A stretch of 64,000 bases of DNA from Martensiomyces pterosporus (Eukaryota; Kickxellomycota; Kickxellomycetes; Kickxellales; Kickxellaceae). Shown here in pieces: positions 40,623-52,177 of this stretch. The translations under genes and the position numbers were made by a program. Every line of letters starts with the position of its first letter. Positions within the stretch are counted from its first letter, which is position 1. Location: the NCBI GenBank assembly GCA_025201845.1, contig MU603965.1, positions 84,862 to 148,861 on the forward strand. Direction: 5' to 3'. Below the pieces are notes generated by a model. That model saw only the letters and a program-made list of their open reading frames with translations, ran no database searches and was not told the DNA's origin.

Positions 40623-40788
40623 CTTCTCTCTGCTTTAGGCGGATAATAAAGCCGAATATGGAAGAGTGGTAGCAGGGAGGCGTGTATAAGTTCTGTGTGT
40701 GTGTATTGATCTTATTAAGTGAAGCGCGGCTGCAGACAAGCAGCGATTTCTGATAAAGCCTGTGCGCGCTGCTGAGCATGTATTATGG

Positions 40789-41480
40789 CTAGACAGCTGG
40801 CGGCTCGAAACCTTGGCTGATCTTGTAGTACACCAACGTGGAGTCGGTGTCGACGATGCAAAGATGGACACTACAAGCATTGGCAAATCTCACTGAGTCG
40901 TGTTAGTAAATGGGGTTACATCTCCTGGAGACCACAGTGCCGCATCATCGCCATCACCTGCTTACGCCTCTAAGTGTTTGTCGCCAGTCTGTGTGCTCGC
41001 TACAAGCTTTTGCGATTCCTTGAGTGCACTGGAAATCCAGGACATCGAAATATCCTCAGCTGCCATCACAGGAATGAACAGCTGATGGCTTGAGCCTGCC
41101 GTTGCAGCAATAACAACAGGCACATCTGCTTGCTCTAATACGCCTGTGTGCACATTCGGCAGCCGCTGCTCTATACAATAAAACATAAATAGGTGCGGTG
41201 TTAGTGATGCCTTGTAGCATGGCATCCGAGTATGGCTTGCGCTACTGACTTGTTGGATGTACTCACCGTATTTAAGATCCAGATAAGCTTGGAAAAGCGC
41301 ACGAGCGCGCAGCGGGTACCGCTCACAGATGTCAGCCACCTCTTGATACTACCACCTTAGTTACAGCAGAATGCGGAAGAAGAGATCTTAGAGGCATGCG
41401 ATCTACGCAGCAGCTGGAAGCCCCTTGAATGGCCTCAGCATGCACTGGTGCTTGCTACTTACCTTTGGATGAGAGTTCAT
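40789..41480 (-). CDS. SEN15: tRNA-splicing endonuclease subunit Sen15, four exons
   Basis: Exons are 41480-41463, 41348-41267, 41170-40966 and 40870-40789, all with GT donors and TAG acceptors and consistent phases, giving 128 residues. The joined protein starts MNSHPKYQEVADICERYPLR, then ALFQAYLDLKY, EQRLPNVHTGV, FIPVMAAEDISMSWISSALK and ends VHLCIVDTDSTLVYYKISQG plus eight residues. This matches the TSEN15 fold, including the SDSTxVYYK beta strand near the C-terminus. Sen15 is a structural subunit of the heterotetrameric endonuclease that cuts introns from pre-tRNAs. No single open frame covers more than half of the gene, so it is easily missed. It is divergent from ENP2, with 277 bases between starts. 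Confidence 0.85.
40902..40908 (-). other. Branch-point sequence TACTAAC in SEN15 intron 3
   Basis: A perfect TACTAAC on the minus strand lies about 30 bases before the acceptor at 40871. It supports the proposed last intron (40965-40871). Confidence 0.7.
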
Positions 41481-41757
41481 GCTTGCCACTATGTGGCCAC
41501 CTGCCTTTTCATGAACACCCACAGAGATCTCTCAAAAGGCGCCAATCGGAGTGATTAAGGGGCACGCCACATATCGATGCACTGATCTGATCAGTGGATC
41601 GGCATTTTTCTCTTCCTTTTTGCACCGCATCAAACTTTGTTTCTCCCAGCTCGCCGACGACACGCCTTTTCGCTCTCCACCCACGCTTTACTATTCTAAA
41701 TTTCCACTATAACCCCAATTTCCGCTTAGAAGCGCGCTTTTGTAGGAAATCTTGGCC

Positions 41758-43614
41758 ATGGTTCTTCCAGCTACAAGCACCAACAATGTCAAGGTGTACA
41801 CAGTGTCGGGGAGCAACCTCTCTCGCAAAATCCCCGACTGGCTGGCACGACGTAAGCGCCGCGAGCTCCAGAAGGATATCGAGTGGACGACGCGCATCGA
41901 GCTGATCCAGGACTTTGGGTTCCCCGAGGCCTCGCTGCGGATAAAGGCGACACCGGACGGCGAGTTCTGCATGGCCACTGGAGTGTACAAGCCTCAGATC
42001 CGCGTTTACGACTTTGCGCACATGTCGATGAAGTTCGATCGGCACACAGACACGGAGAACGTCAACTTTCTGATCCTCTCGGACGACTGGACAAAGACTG
42101 TGCACTTGCAGAGCGACCGCACCCTGGAGTTCCACAACGAGGGGCAGATGCACTTTAGAGCGAGGATCCCGAAGTTTGGCCGCGACTTGGCATACCATAG
42201 TCCATCATGCGATGTCCTTGTTGGCGGTGCATCTTCAGAGGTGTACAGGCTGAATGTCGAGCAGGGGAGGTTCCTTAGCCCGTTCCAGACCCAAACTTCG
42301 TCAGGCATCAATGCAGTGCGCGTTAACCCGGCTCATCAGCTGTTTGGATTCGGCACTGAGGACGGGACTGTCGAGTTCTGGGACCCCAGAGCGAGAAACA
42401 GGATTGGAGTCATTGAGCCCACGCTTCCGAACATCTTGCAGCCAGTCAGTGGCACGCGCGGGGGGTTCGAGATTTCGGCCTTGGATTTCCGTGGCGATGG
42501 ACTGGGCACCGCTGTTGGCACGTCGTCGGGCCATGTGCTTTTGTACGACTTGCGTCAGGCGCGGCCGTGGCAAATCAAGGACCAGCAGTACGGGCTCCCC
42601 ATTAAGACGCTCAAGTGGATTGAGCCAACAAAGAACACGTATAGCGGCGATTCGGCCGACACTGAGGGGGCAAAGATCCTTAGTGCGGACTCGAAAATCA
42701 TCAAGCTCTGGGCTGTCGAGTCTGGCCGGCCATTCACGTCGATTGAGCCGCCGAATGACATCAACGATGTCTGCGTGGTATCCAACAGCGGGCTGATGTT
42801 TGTTGCCAACGAGGGCATGGAGATCCAGAGCTACTATGTCCCGCAGCTCGGCCCTGCGCCTCGCTGGGCACACTTCCTCGAGAACCTCACGGAGGAGATG
42901 GAGGAGAGTCCCACCCAGACCATCTACGACGACTACAAGTTTGTTGTGCGCCGCGAGCTCGAATCCCTGGGTCTTGCTCATCTCATTGGATCGCCTGTGC
43001 TCAAGCCATACATGCACGGGTTCTTCGTCGACCTGCGCCTGTACGAGCGTGCCAAGGCAATTGCTAATCCCTTCGCTTACGAGGAGTACCGGCTGCGGCG
43101 TGTCCAGGAGAAGCTTGCCGAGGCACGCGAGAGCCGCATCCGCGCCACCACCAAGCTGCCCAAGGTCAATCGCGCGCTTGCGCAGAGGCTGCTGCAGCTG
43201 CAGAAGGCCGAGAAGGCAAAGAGGCTGAGCGAAGATGCAGACGAGCAGGCAATGGGCGACAGCAGCGCCGAGGAGGACGGTGTCGAGCGCAAGCGTGCTG
43301 GCGGAAGACAGCGCAAGAAGGCAAAGGCCGCTGCCGCCACTGCCACCGCTGTGCTCAAGGACAACCGCTTCCAGGATATGTTTGCCAACCCCGAGTTCGA
43401 GGTTGATGAGGAAGACGATGAGTTCAAGCAGCTGCACCCGACGATGTCTAAGAGGGAGAAGGCGCGCAGCCAGATGGCCGCCAGAGACGACGATGACTCC
43501 AGCGATGACGATGAGGGCGTTGACATTCGCCGCGGAGCCCTGCCTGAAGTCGATTCTGACGACGATGCGGGCGATGGCGAGGAGTACAACTCTGACGACG
43601 AGTACTACCAGTGA
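41758..43614 (+). CDS. ENP2: Nucleolar protein Enp2/NOL10
   Basis: 618 residues, single exon. The N-terminus (NNVKVYTVSGSNLSRKIPDW, then LARRKRRELQKD) and QDFGFPEASLRIKATPDGEF are signatures of Enp2/NOL10. Seven-bladed WD40-type repeats fill the first 360 residues (GFGTEDGTVEFWDPRARNR; GTSSGHVLLYDLRQARPW). The NUC153 segment follows (NPEFEVDEEDDEFKQLHPT near residue 545), and the tail is very acidic. Enp2 is a component of the 90S pre-ribosome needed for 18S rRNA processing. The ATG at 41758 is preferred over an upstream non-ATG codon. The lysine-rich region near 500-540 probably holds nucleolar targeting. Confidence 0.93.
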   Translation: MVLPATSTNNVKVYTVSGSNLSRKIPDWLARRKRRELQKDIEWTTRIELIQDFGFPEASLRIKATPDGEFCMATGVYKPQIRVYDFAHMSMKFDRHTDTENVNFLILSDDWTKTVHLQSDRTLEFHNEGQMHFRARIPKFGRDLAYHSPSCDVLVGGASSEVYRLNVEQGRFLSPFQTQTSSGINAVRVNPAHQLFGFGTEDGTVEFWDPRARNRIGVIEPTLPNILQPVSGTRGGFEISALDFRGDGLGTAVGTSSGHVLLYDLRQARPWQIKDQQYGLPIKTLKWIEPTKNTYSGDSADTEGAKILSADSKIIKLWAVESGRPFTSIEPPNDINDVCVVSNSGLMFVANEGMEIQSYYVPQLGPAPRWAHFLENLTEEMEESPTQTIYDDYKFVVRRELESLGLAHLIGSPVLKPYMHGFFVDLRLYERAKAIANPFAYEEYRLRRVQEKLAEARESRIRATTKLPKVNRALAQRLLQLQKAEKAKRLSEDADEQAMGDSSAEEDGVERKRAGGRQRKKAKAAAATATAVLKDNRFQDMFANPEFEVDEEDDEFKQLHPTMSKREKARSQMAARDDDDSSDDDEGVDIRRGALPEVDSDDDAGDGEEYNSDDEYYQ

Positions 43615-44353
43615 AAATGAAGGGCTAGGATGTAGGGTTTGCCATTTCACTCCACCCATTTATACATTAGACACCTGTTCGCGCTCTTTCCTTTGCTGGC
43701 GCGGTGCTCAGAGGCACCTACTGAATCGCCGCTCCCTGGGTGCTGCTGCTGGCGGGATTTCTCGTCGCAGCCTGTTTTTCTTTTGGCAGTGCGTGATCGC
43801 CTAATCCAAATCTGCGGATCTGGCCCCTTCCCGTGACGGCAACAGCGGGGATGAGATCCACACAGGAGCCGCCCTTCCCTCAAAGGCGCTTTGGAGGTGG
43901 ACGGAGCTATAAGAACCAGCAACGGACTGAGCGCAGGCGATGATGCGTACCTTCTTTTCCTTCTATTTAGCCTGGCTGCATATTTTTGTTTTCTACTCTA
44001 GGGAATCCACGCTTGCTTTCTTCAAGACCCCCACATACGCCTGTAGTTTGGCTGTCGCACAGCAGCAGCGCTCCCTTCATTTAGAACGAACAGAACAGCC
44101 AAAGCGGCCGCTTGCTCCCTTCTGTACATTACGTTTTTATTTGCGACCTGCAGCAGCAGCTACCTAGCCTTTCTCCCTGTTGTTTCATTTGTCAGCCGGT
44201 CAGCGCCCGCATACAACAGAGAAAGCGCAGGGCTATATAATCAAGCTGGGAACAGCTCTTCCCTACACACACTCTTCGTAGCCCTGGGCGCTCACCAGCT
44301 TTGAGCAGCAGCACACGCGCGCGCACACACGTGTAGGAGGGAAGAGAGAGCCC
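43615..44353. other. Intergenic region between ENP2 and HUL4
   Basis: A stretch of 739 bases without a supported gene. A TATA box (TATATAA, 44234-44240) lies 114 bases before the HUL4 ATG. Confidence 0.6.
44234..44240 (+). promoter_or_regulatory. TATA box of HUL4
   Basis: TATATAA, 114 bases before the ATG at 44354, in the expected orientation. Confidence 0.45.
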
Positions 44354-47300
44354 ATGGTGTCGCACTTCTTTTCGCCTTTGCGGACGCTGAAGAAGAAGGC
44401 ACGCGGCCGATTGAACAGCAGCGCCAACAATAGCTGGAGCGACGACTTTGACGATGACGACTCGATTGTTGACGTTTCCACAACGGCAAAGCCAAAGTCG
44501 AATATGGTAGGTCCTCACACTCGATATATCCCGATTCTTCCTTGCTGCCGCTGTTCAATTATCCTGAACGGCCTGGCGAGGTGCTTGCTTGTTGCTCGCA
44601 AAACCTGTGACGCTATTTACAAGCCAGTGCGTGCTGCTTTGGTGTTTGCATCCTCATGTGTAGATGACTGGCGTGTGCTTCTGCTGTGGAAGGTAAGCTA
44701 CCGCAATCCAATTGTCTGCCGATGTTTGTGCACGGCAAACCACCCAGGCCTCTGAGGAACTCTCTGGTTGACCACTGAGCTGAGATGCCTTTTGTCTTTC
44801 GGATCCGCTTGCCAAGTGTAGCAAGGTTTCGTTCCCGCAGTCAGTTTCGTGCTTCAAGTGCACGGTATGCGACACAATAAACGATCTGAATCCGCTTGTG
44901 CGCACAGAGAAGATCGTTGAGGACGGCCAGGTCAAGTCCAAGCGTAAGTTGAATGAACAGGCGAATGAATCAGCGAATTAATGTGCGCATCTGCATCATC
45001 CAGTATGCATTACGACAGCATGTTCAGCGGCACACTAATCAAAGCTGCTTCATTTCTGCATGTAGCGCGAGTGCCACCGCCACCGCTGACGTTGGACCGA
45101 CTGAAGGCTGGTGTGTATGCTTTCAAAAAGCACCCGGAGAAGCAGAGCCTGCTGGAGGCAATGATCAGAGAGTCGTTTGGAAACTGGGACGTGCTAAACT
45201 TCTCCTTTCCCAACGGCAAAGATGTGTCTAGCGACGACCCTGGCGTTTCGCTCAGCGAAGTCCACGCAGCATACAAAATCATACTCGCGCTGGTAAGCAT
45301 CTCCAGCAGCCATCCACCACCCACCATTGCGCTGTCTCTTGCAGCAGGCCAGACCCAGCGGCTAATGCACCTCCGAGATCGCCGCACTATACCATGCTGA
45401 ATTACCGACCTTTTCCTTTGTGTAGCCATCTCCGTTTATTCGCGCCATGATGAATGGCGTCGAGCAGATACTGCGGCGGCCTGGAAGGTAGGCGTTCGTG
45501 CACTTGCTTATTTATTCTGGAAAGGCGGCAATCCGGACGGACTTGGCGCAAAAATAGCGCCCGCGATGCTCTATTTTTACTATCTACTCAGAGAAGCCGA
45601 TCTCTTTCTACATGCACTCTGTTGGTGCTACCCTTGTAGGCCATTGAAGCAGCGAGGAGATATTCGCTTTCTGCTCATCATCATGGAGGTAAGTGTTGGC
45701 GTGTGCAAAGCATGCCTTCTCTTTTTGCTGCCCCCTTGGCGTCGGCTTTGCTTTTAGCATCAAACGAGCGGAAAAGATGAATGGCGCACGCTTTGAGTTG
45801 GCTGCTTGGCTGTGGCCCCGCTGTGTGCGAATTGTCGGTGGGATCTAAATATACCAACCACATGCTCATTTTGTCTGTCTGTAGAACCCGCTTCTCCTGC
45901 AGCAAAGCTTTCCGCAAGAGTCATCCTATCACCACCACATAGTCAAAAGCATCGTCGGCAGCATTGCCAATCTCCCCAACCGCGTGCACTACACCCTCGT
46001 CCTGTGGCTCTCTCAGCACAGCCAGTCGTCGCTCAAGCGCAAAGTGACCTTGGTCAGCCAGTTTGTCTCGTACAGATTGGAGAAATACGACAGAGCGCGG
46101 CGGCGCAATCAGACCCAGCGCATGACCCCGCTGACGTCATACTCGTCGCAGTCGAACCAGACCGAGCTGCCTGCGTTCCAGAGGACAAGGAGCATCACGC
46201 ATGCTCCGCCCATGTCCACAAGGCGTCGGCCGTATGCCGAGAGGATCGGGAGGCACAACAGGATGAGATCGAATACGGATTCGCGTATTTCGCTGAGCTC
46301 GCATGAGAAGACGGCGCTGGCAGAGAGTAGGGATGCGTCGTCGTCGGCTGAGGGGAACAGTGGACCAGGCACGCCGGAAATAGCTGCGAATCATGCCGAA
46401 GGTGGCCATGCGGGCAATAGCCCGTTTGCTTCCGGTGCCAGTGCTGCACAGGGCACAAACCATGCGCTGCCTGGATCTCGCACTAGGCCTGCTGCAAGTA
46501 GCAGGCCAGGCAACCGCGCATCGCCACTAGCGACGTCTGTCCCAATCCCGCCCAGGATGAGCGGCTATATGAATGGCCGAAGTGGCAGCGCAGACACTGC
46601 GCACCAGGGATTCCAATCAGACGCCGAGACGGCTGATGCTGCAAACAACATATCGACGTTTGCAGGGGCAGCTATGGAGGGCGGCGCCAGCGACCACAGC
46701 AAGCCCCTGTCACCGACTGGGCTCGGCATCGAAAACCTGGTCATAGGCGAGGCTAACCCGGCATTTCCCTCGTTGGGCTCGACTCCGCCAAGTGCACTGC
46801 CGAGGCGCATGGTTGACAATGGAAACCAGCTGCAGCAGGCACCGCCACGGATACCAGCCGCTCCTAGCCCGATGTATATACGTGTCCCAGAGCTAGCACG
46901 CGTTGAGGATGACTGGGCCGACAAAGCGACTCGCAAGCGGCGTAGCAAAACAGTGGGAGGATGGGCCAACGAGGGCGGCAGATCGATGCCTGGGTCGCTC
47001 ACAAGCGGCTCAAGCAACGTTCTACCTGAGCCTTGGCGCACCAATGACACGGACTCGCCATCTGCTAGCGACCTCACTCCGCCGCCACAGGCGCATGCGC
47101 GCGAAAACTCTAGCGGCATTGCCGAGATGACAACCCCCGATCCAGTGCTAAGGCAGAGCCAGTTTGTCCCGCTTCGCTCGCACAAGAACGGGTCCCCTGC
47201 CAAGCCTGAATCGCCGGTCACAGCATCGGCAAACACACTGCCAAGGCGGAGCGATGCCGCTGGGAAGGATGCCAGCCTGACGTCGTTTATCCCCATCCGC

Positions 47301-49637
47301 AGCACGCCAGAGATCCCCCAGGGGCAGGCTCTGGCTAGCCATGCTGCGCCAGCTGTAGAGTCTCTGCGGGGCTCCAGTCGCCCTGCCGCCGATTTGGGTG
47401 TGCTGCCAGTCAACCCATTCCGCTCCCTCCGTGGCCCACCCAGACCGCGTGCATCGAGCATGACGCTCAGCGACTTTGCGGCTGAAGCGAGCCAGGAATC
47501 AAACAGCGTGCCACCGCCTGCACGCAAGGACGCTCAGCTGGTGGATCAAGAGCTCGCCGTTCGGCCGGCTAGGGACTCTGTGCTTGGCGTTTTGGATGGC
47601 ACGGCAGAGCCCAGTAATCCGGCCACTAACTTGGGTCCGCGCTCTTCGCTGACGCGCACACGGTCCAGCTCTGAAGCACCCATTAGACGCCGCGCAGACC
47701 ACGAGATACTGACAGCAAACGAGCCGCCGTCGTCCAACCTTGTCGGCGACTGGGGGAGCGGCGTCGACTTGGACGACTACTATGTGGGTGCCGACGGCGT
47801 GTTCTACCCAAAGTCAAGCAGCCTGGTTATGTACCAGCACGACTGGCGGCTTGTTACGGCGGCCAAGGTGATGGCGCTTTTGCATGCGGCCAACCTCCTG
47901 CTCCCGACTCGCTCGCGGCTGCCTATAGAGGCATTTTACAATGAGGCGATCGACAACATGGATCTCATCTCCGACTATGATGCATGGCAGGCACGCGTGC
48001 CGGGTGCGTTCTCGTTCTGCCAGTACCCCTTCCTGCTTAGCCTTAAGGCCAAGGTGCAGATCATGCAAGTGGATGCGGCACGCCAGATGGACTCGAAGCT
48101 GAAGGAGGCTGTTATTTCGGCGCTGTTCCAGAACTACCACTCGAGGGTAAGCAACCCGTCGCACCAGCCGCATCTGAAGCTCCTTATCCGCCGCCGCTGT
48201 CTTGTTGAGGACTCGCTGCACCAGCTGGCGACGCGTGAGCAGGACTTGAAGAAGAGGCTGAAGATTGAGTTTGTAGGGGAGGAGGGAGTCGATGCAGGCG
48301 GGCTGGCTAAGGAGTGGTTCATGCTGCTGGTGCGCGAGCTGATGAACCCCATGTACGGCATGTTCCGCAGAGAGAGCGACGATTCGGCTGGGTCGGCGCC
48401 AAACGCGAATGGCGAGTCGGGAGATGGCGCCTGGGGCGGCGCGTACTGGTTCAACCCGGCGTCGCTCGAGACATCGAACCAGTACTTTTTGGTCGGAGTT
48501 GTGGCTGGGCTTGCGCTGTACAACTCGACGATTCTTGACTTGCACCTGCCCTTGGCAGTGTTTAAGAAGCTCCTGCGCACAAACTTCTACCCCACTCCCT
48601 CGGGCTCCTCTGTGTCTCCGTCGTTTGGCTCGCAGGCTACCGACAATCCGCCGCCGTCAATCGTGTCAGGAAACCACAGCTTGCAGCACCCCAGCGCTAC
48701 TGGTGGATCCGGCGGCAATGCGGGGAAGGGCAAGGGCGGTAACGGCGGCGGGGTGAATGGGCAGAAGGGCGCGGCGTATGCCCCGCGGTATGGCCCAGCT
48801 GCAGCAGCGAGCGGCAAGCTGGGCGGTGGTAGTGGTGGCGGCGGCGGCGGCGCCAGCGGCGCTGCTGCCGAAGGCAGGTCACCCATTTACGGCCTGCTCT
48901 CGCCGTCGGCGCAGATTCGCTATCAGATAAACGAGATGATGTCGGATGTGTCGGAGTTCAGGCCACAGCTTGCTCGCGGGCTGCGCCAGCTTCTGCAGTA
49001 CCGCGGAGACGACGTCGAGGACGTGTTTTGTCTGTCGTTTGAGGCCTCGTATGACGCATACGGCGAGGTTGTTACGGTTCCCCTGGTGTCGAATGGCGCT
49101 AACATCCCTGTGACCAGCAGCAATCGCGTGGAGTACGTGACCAGGTACTTGCAGTGGATCCTCAACGACTCGATTGCCAAGCAGTTTGAGCCATTCAGGC
49201 GTGGGTTTTATTACGTGTGCGGAGGCAACGCCCTGTCGCTGTTTAAGCCGGAGGAGATTGAGCTGATGGTTCATGGGTCGGACGCCGACTGGGATCCCAA
49301 TCAGCTGGAAGCCATCACGGAGTACGTGAACTTTGGCGGCGAGGAGGAGCAGCACAACAAGATGCTGATTGCGTGGTTCTGGGAGATCCTGCATGGCATG
49401 ACGCCGGTCGACAGGCGTGCATTTTTGGCATTCGTGACGGGGACGGATCGCATGCCGACGGTGGCGAATACGCAGCTGAAGCTGAAGCTGGTTCTGCTGG
49501 GCGACGATTACCGGAGACTGCCGATTGCCCACACGTGCTTTAACCAGCTGGGAATTTGGCGCTATAGGAGCAAGCTCGAGCTGCACCGCAAGCTCAGCAT
49601 GGCGCTTAAGGAGAGCGAGGGATTTGGTCTTCGGTAG
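44354..49637 (+). CDS. HUL4: HECT-type E3 ubiquitin ligase, Hul4-like, seven exons
   Basis: Exons: 44354-44506, 44664-44692, 44822-44943, 45066-45292, 45426-45487, 45640-45688 and 45885-49637. All have GT donors and TAG acceptors with consistent phase, giving about 1,464 residues. Exons 2-3 build a Cys-rich segment (GVCFCCGSKVSFPQSVSCFK, then CTVCDTINDL) typical of Hul4 relatives. Residues 250-840 are Ser/Pro-rich and disordered. The HECT domain begins near 1006 (IEFVGEEGVDAGGLAKEWF) and ends with the catalytic Cys near 1432 in AHTCFNQL. A Gly/Ala-rich insertion (about 1150-1215) interrupts the N-lobe. HECT ligases accept ubiquitin on this Cys before transfer to substrate; in yeast Hul4 acts with Tom1 and the TRAMP-related nuclear quality control. 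The five small internal exons are the least certain borders. Confidence 0.85.
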
Positions 49638-49791
49638 ATACATGAAATGCACACTTTCTGGGCCTCGATTTCATGTGTGCACCATATCTATCTACGGGCA
49701 TGCTGGGCGTTTGTATGTCGTTACAAGAATGCGTCTAGAGCGAACACCAGATTAGCGTAGCGTCTTTTATTTTTGCTCCATTATTGACAGC

Positions 49792-50595
49792 ATGTCTGAA
49801 ACCTACGAACATGCGGGCCACGAGGGCGACAGCGACAGAGAGTCGATGTCCTCGGGAGGCAGCTCCAGCGGCGATGAGTATCTATGTCCCATTTGCCTCC
49901 AAAAAGTAGCTGATGCAGGCTACGTTGATCCATGCTACCACCAATTCTGCTTTGCGTGCATTTGCCAGTGGATTGAGTTCCGCCCGCAGTGTCCACTATG
50001 CAACGGCAAAGTTGATACAATCGTCAAGCAGACATCATCTGGTGGAGTAGCGAAGCTAGTTGTTGTTTCGGGTGCTGCCAGGGAGCCACACAGAGCGCAG
50101 AATGCCAGCAGCTCGCGTAATAGTCGCCGGCGGTGCAATGCCTCCTACGGGAGGAGCCAGGCCATCACGCAGGCAGACGAGGAGCTGGGGATGCGAAAGC
50201 GCACAGCCGTGTATGCGCACAGCCTGCATCGCGTAGACACGCCCCCGCTGGCGGAGAGTAGCCGTAGGACGCGGATATCGCAGACGCCCAATGCGCTCAA
50301 AAGGGAGATTGGCTCTGAGCGGTGCCGAGAGTGGATCCGCCGAGACCTTCGGGTGGTTCTCGGTGTTGGCGATGTCGAGTTTTTTGTATCGGTCGTGGTA
50401 TCGGCTGTACGGGATCTGGGGTCGCTGGAGATGAGCGATGTTGGAGAAATGGTTGGCAGTGTCTTGGAAGACAAAGCGGGAGTGTTTTTGCGCGAGCTGG
50501 CGGCGTTTGTGGACTCGCCGCTGAGCATGGCCATGTATGATCGCTACGTTGCTTACAGCACAACCCAACCCACTTCAGCTGCCGATGACCTGTAG
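49792..50595 (+). CDS. RING-finger E3 ligase, TOPORS-like
   Basis: 267 residues, single exon. A C3HC4 RING lies at residues 32-74: CPICLQKVADAGYVDPCYHQ, then FCFACICQWIEFRPQCPLC. Its pattern (hydrophobic residue, D, x-Cys, x-His, Q/K, FCF) is that of TOPORS and viral ICP0-like RINGs. It probably promotes ubiquitin or SUMO transfer in the nucleus, by family. The rest has a Ser/Arg-rich linker and a helical C-terminal region (about 165-250) similar in position to the conserved region following the RING in TOPORS relatives, but I cannot name a domain. It starts 154 bases after HUL4, in the same direction, so two ubiquitin ligases are adjacent. Confidence 0.82.
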   Translation: MSETYEHAGHEGDSDRESMSSGGSSSGDEYLCPICLQKVADAGYVDPCYHQFCFACICQWIEFRPQCPLCNGKVDTIVKQTSSGGVAKLVVVSGAAREPHRAQNASSSRNSRRRCNASYGRSQAITQADEELGMRKRTAVYAHSLHRVDTPPLAESSRRTRISQTPNALKREIGSERCREWIRRDLRVVLGVGDVEFFVSVVVSAVRDLGSLEMSDVGEMVGSVLEDKAGVFLRELAAFVDSPLSMAMYDRYVAYSTTQPTSAADDL

Positions 50596-50664
50596 ATTTT
50601 TATACATTAATTCGTACACATAGAAAGGCGTTACAAGGTGGCTATTGAGACGTGGGCGCAAGCA

Positions 50665-50820
50665 CTAGCTGAAGAAGCAGTGTGCTTTGTGCGACAGATA
50701 GGAGGAGAAGGTGCTGAGCCCCATGCCACAGCGCTCGCAGGTAAAGTTGTTCTGGCTGCCATCTCGGTCGGGTCTTGACTCTACAGCTAGGCGCGTCCTG
50801 ATGGCCTTTACAAGCTCCAT
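50665..50820 (-). CDS. Mini zinc-finger-like protein D (C2HC)
   Basis: A 51-residue protein from ATG 50820 to TAG 50665. It reads MELVKAIRTRLAVESRP, then a short polar linker, then CERCGMGLSTFSSYLSHKAH followed by CFFS and the stop. The module is C-x2-C-x12-H-x2-H-C, readable as C2H2 or as C-x2-C-x12-H-x3-C; the latter equals mini gene C. The stop lies 69 bases from the stop of the RING gene, so the two transcripts almost certainly overlap at their 3' ends. It is too short for most gene finders. Function unknown. Confidence 0.65.
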   Translation of the reverse strand: MELVKAIRTRLAVESRPDRDGSQNNFTCERCGMGLSTFSSYLSHKAHCFFS

Positions 50821-52177
50821 GGCTCACCGATGCTATATGCGCAGAAGTTAGCTGGCTTGGTATACTCTTTGAAAGCACAAGGTAGGTGAGGAGGATTATC
50901 AGGTGTGCGCTCGCTGAGGAATGGAGTGCTTTGCATCGCCTGCCTGGTGCCTCTCCAATATATGCCTAAAGCATGTGGAGTGCGACGCCCTTTCAGCATC
51001 ATTTCTTGCGTAGACATGCATCGCGAAATATACTGAAATAGCAGGGATGTTTATTTTTTCGCATTTCTTGGGTCTGCGAATACGTGGAGGTGTCCACCGT
51101 TTCGCTCTTGAATGGGATCATTTGGCATATATTGATTGTACACATAGCATTTGCCACGCATATTCCCTTGCCCCCTTGCATTCAAAGGCGCTTGTGCTGC
51201 CAAAGCACTATTTTTCTTTTTGCGGAGCAATGAAGGATGATGGAACGACATTGAGTGGAAAACGCCCTTTTGCGCCCTGTTGCCAAAACATGTGTTCAGA
51301 CTGAGGATACTCCTGGCAATAAATAGCAAGCGTTCACACACAGCATGGTTGGCGGTTTTATTGCTTCGAGGCGCAGAGGCGCCCACTGCTTCATTTCCTT
51401 TGCTAGAGGCAGCTACCACTTCGATATTCAGCTACAGCTGGTGTTACGAGTGCATGGCAGCATCAGATGGATTGCGCCCACGCGTCAGCAGGAAAGCACC
51501 CCATTTATCGCTCCACCGAGTGGCGTAGCAACTGGCGAGGGCTCAGCCAAGCCCCGAATGCAGCTGAGCTTGCTGCGCCCGCGATTCCTGTGCAAGTCCT
51601 CTGCCCTTTCGAATCTACGACGCGGAGCCCAAGAAAAAGAAATGCCTTCATGCAGATCCGGAGGCTTAGCAGCACAAAGCGATTGTTTTCTATTAATTAC
51701 GTGTATCCACACAGGCAGCCAACGCAATGCTAATTAAACACAACAAGGCGCAGGCGCTGGAGGTCTGACTTGGGGTGTTGCTCAAGACGACGCATGGCGT
51801 TTCATCGCCTGCTTTTGTTGTCCTCAATTGGCAGCCCATTTCTTGATAATGAGCTCAAGAGAGGGTGTGAGAAAAATAGAGTAGGTGCGGGCTCTCCTCC
51901 GCCACCCTCTCGTGTCTGCTGCTTCTACTTCTGTGTGCGCTGGCTTGCTCTCTTTTTTTGTTACTCTGTAGTTACTCACCCGTTCCATCTCTCTCGCCTA
52001 ATCCATTTATTCCTTGCTTGCCTCGTGGATGCCGGTGTCGGCAATCCTTGATATGCTCCATCATACACAGCGCTTACACTGACCTGTACATACAAGCTAG
52101 CATTTTTGTCACTCTACAACACCTTCACGTATTGTCCGTAGATGCCTGTCAGATACCGACCAAGCAGCAGTTGTCGG
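50821..52177. other. Intergenic divergent region mini gene D / 7TM gene
   Basis: About 1.36 kb between divergent starts. No supported gene. The last 250 bases are pyrimidine-rich (51,890-52,040), as in other leaders here. Frames such as 51345-51737 have no domain. Confidence 0.5.

Noticed and set aside
44192..44558. Minus-strand open frames over the first exon of HUL4
   Set aside because: They are antisense to a well supported first exon and promoter, with no domain.
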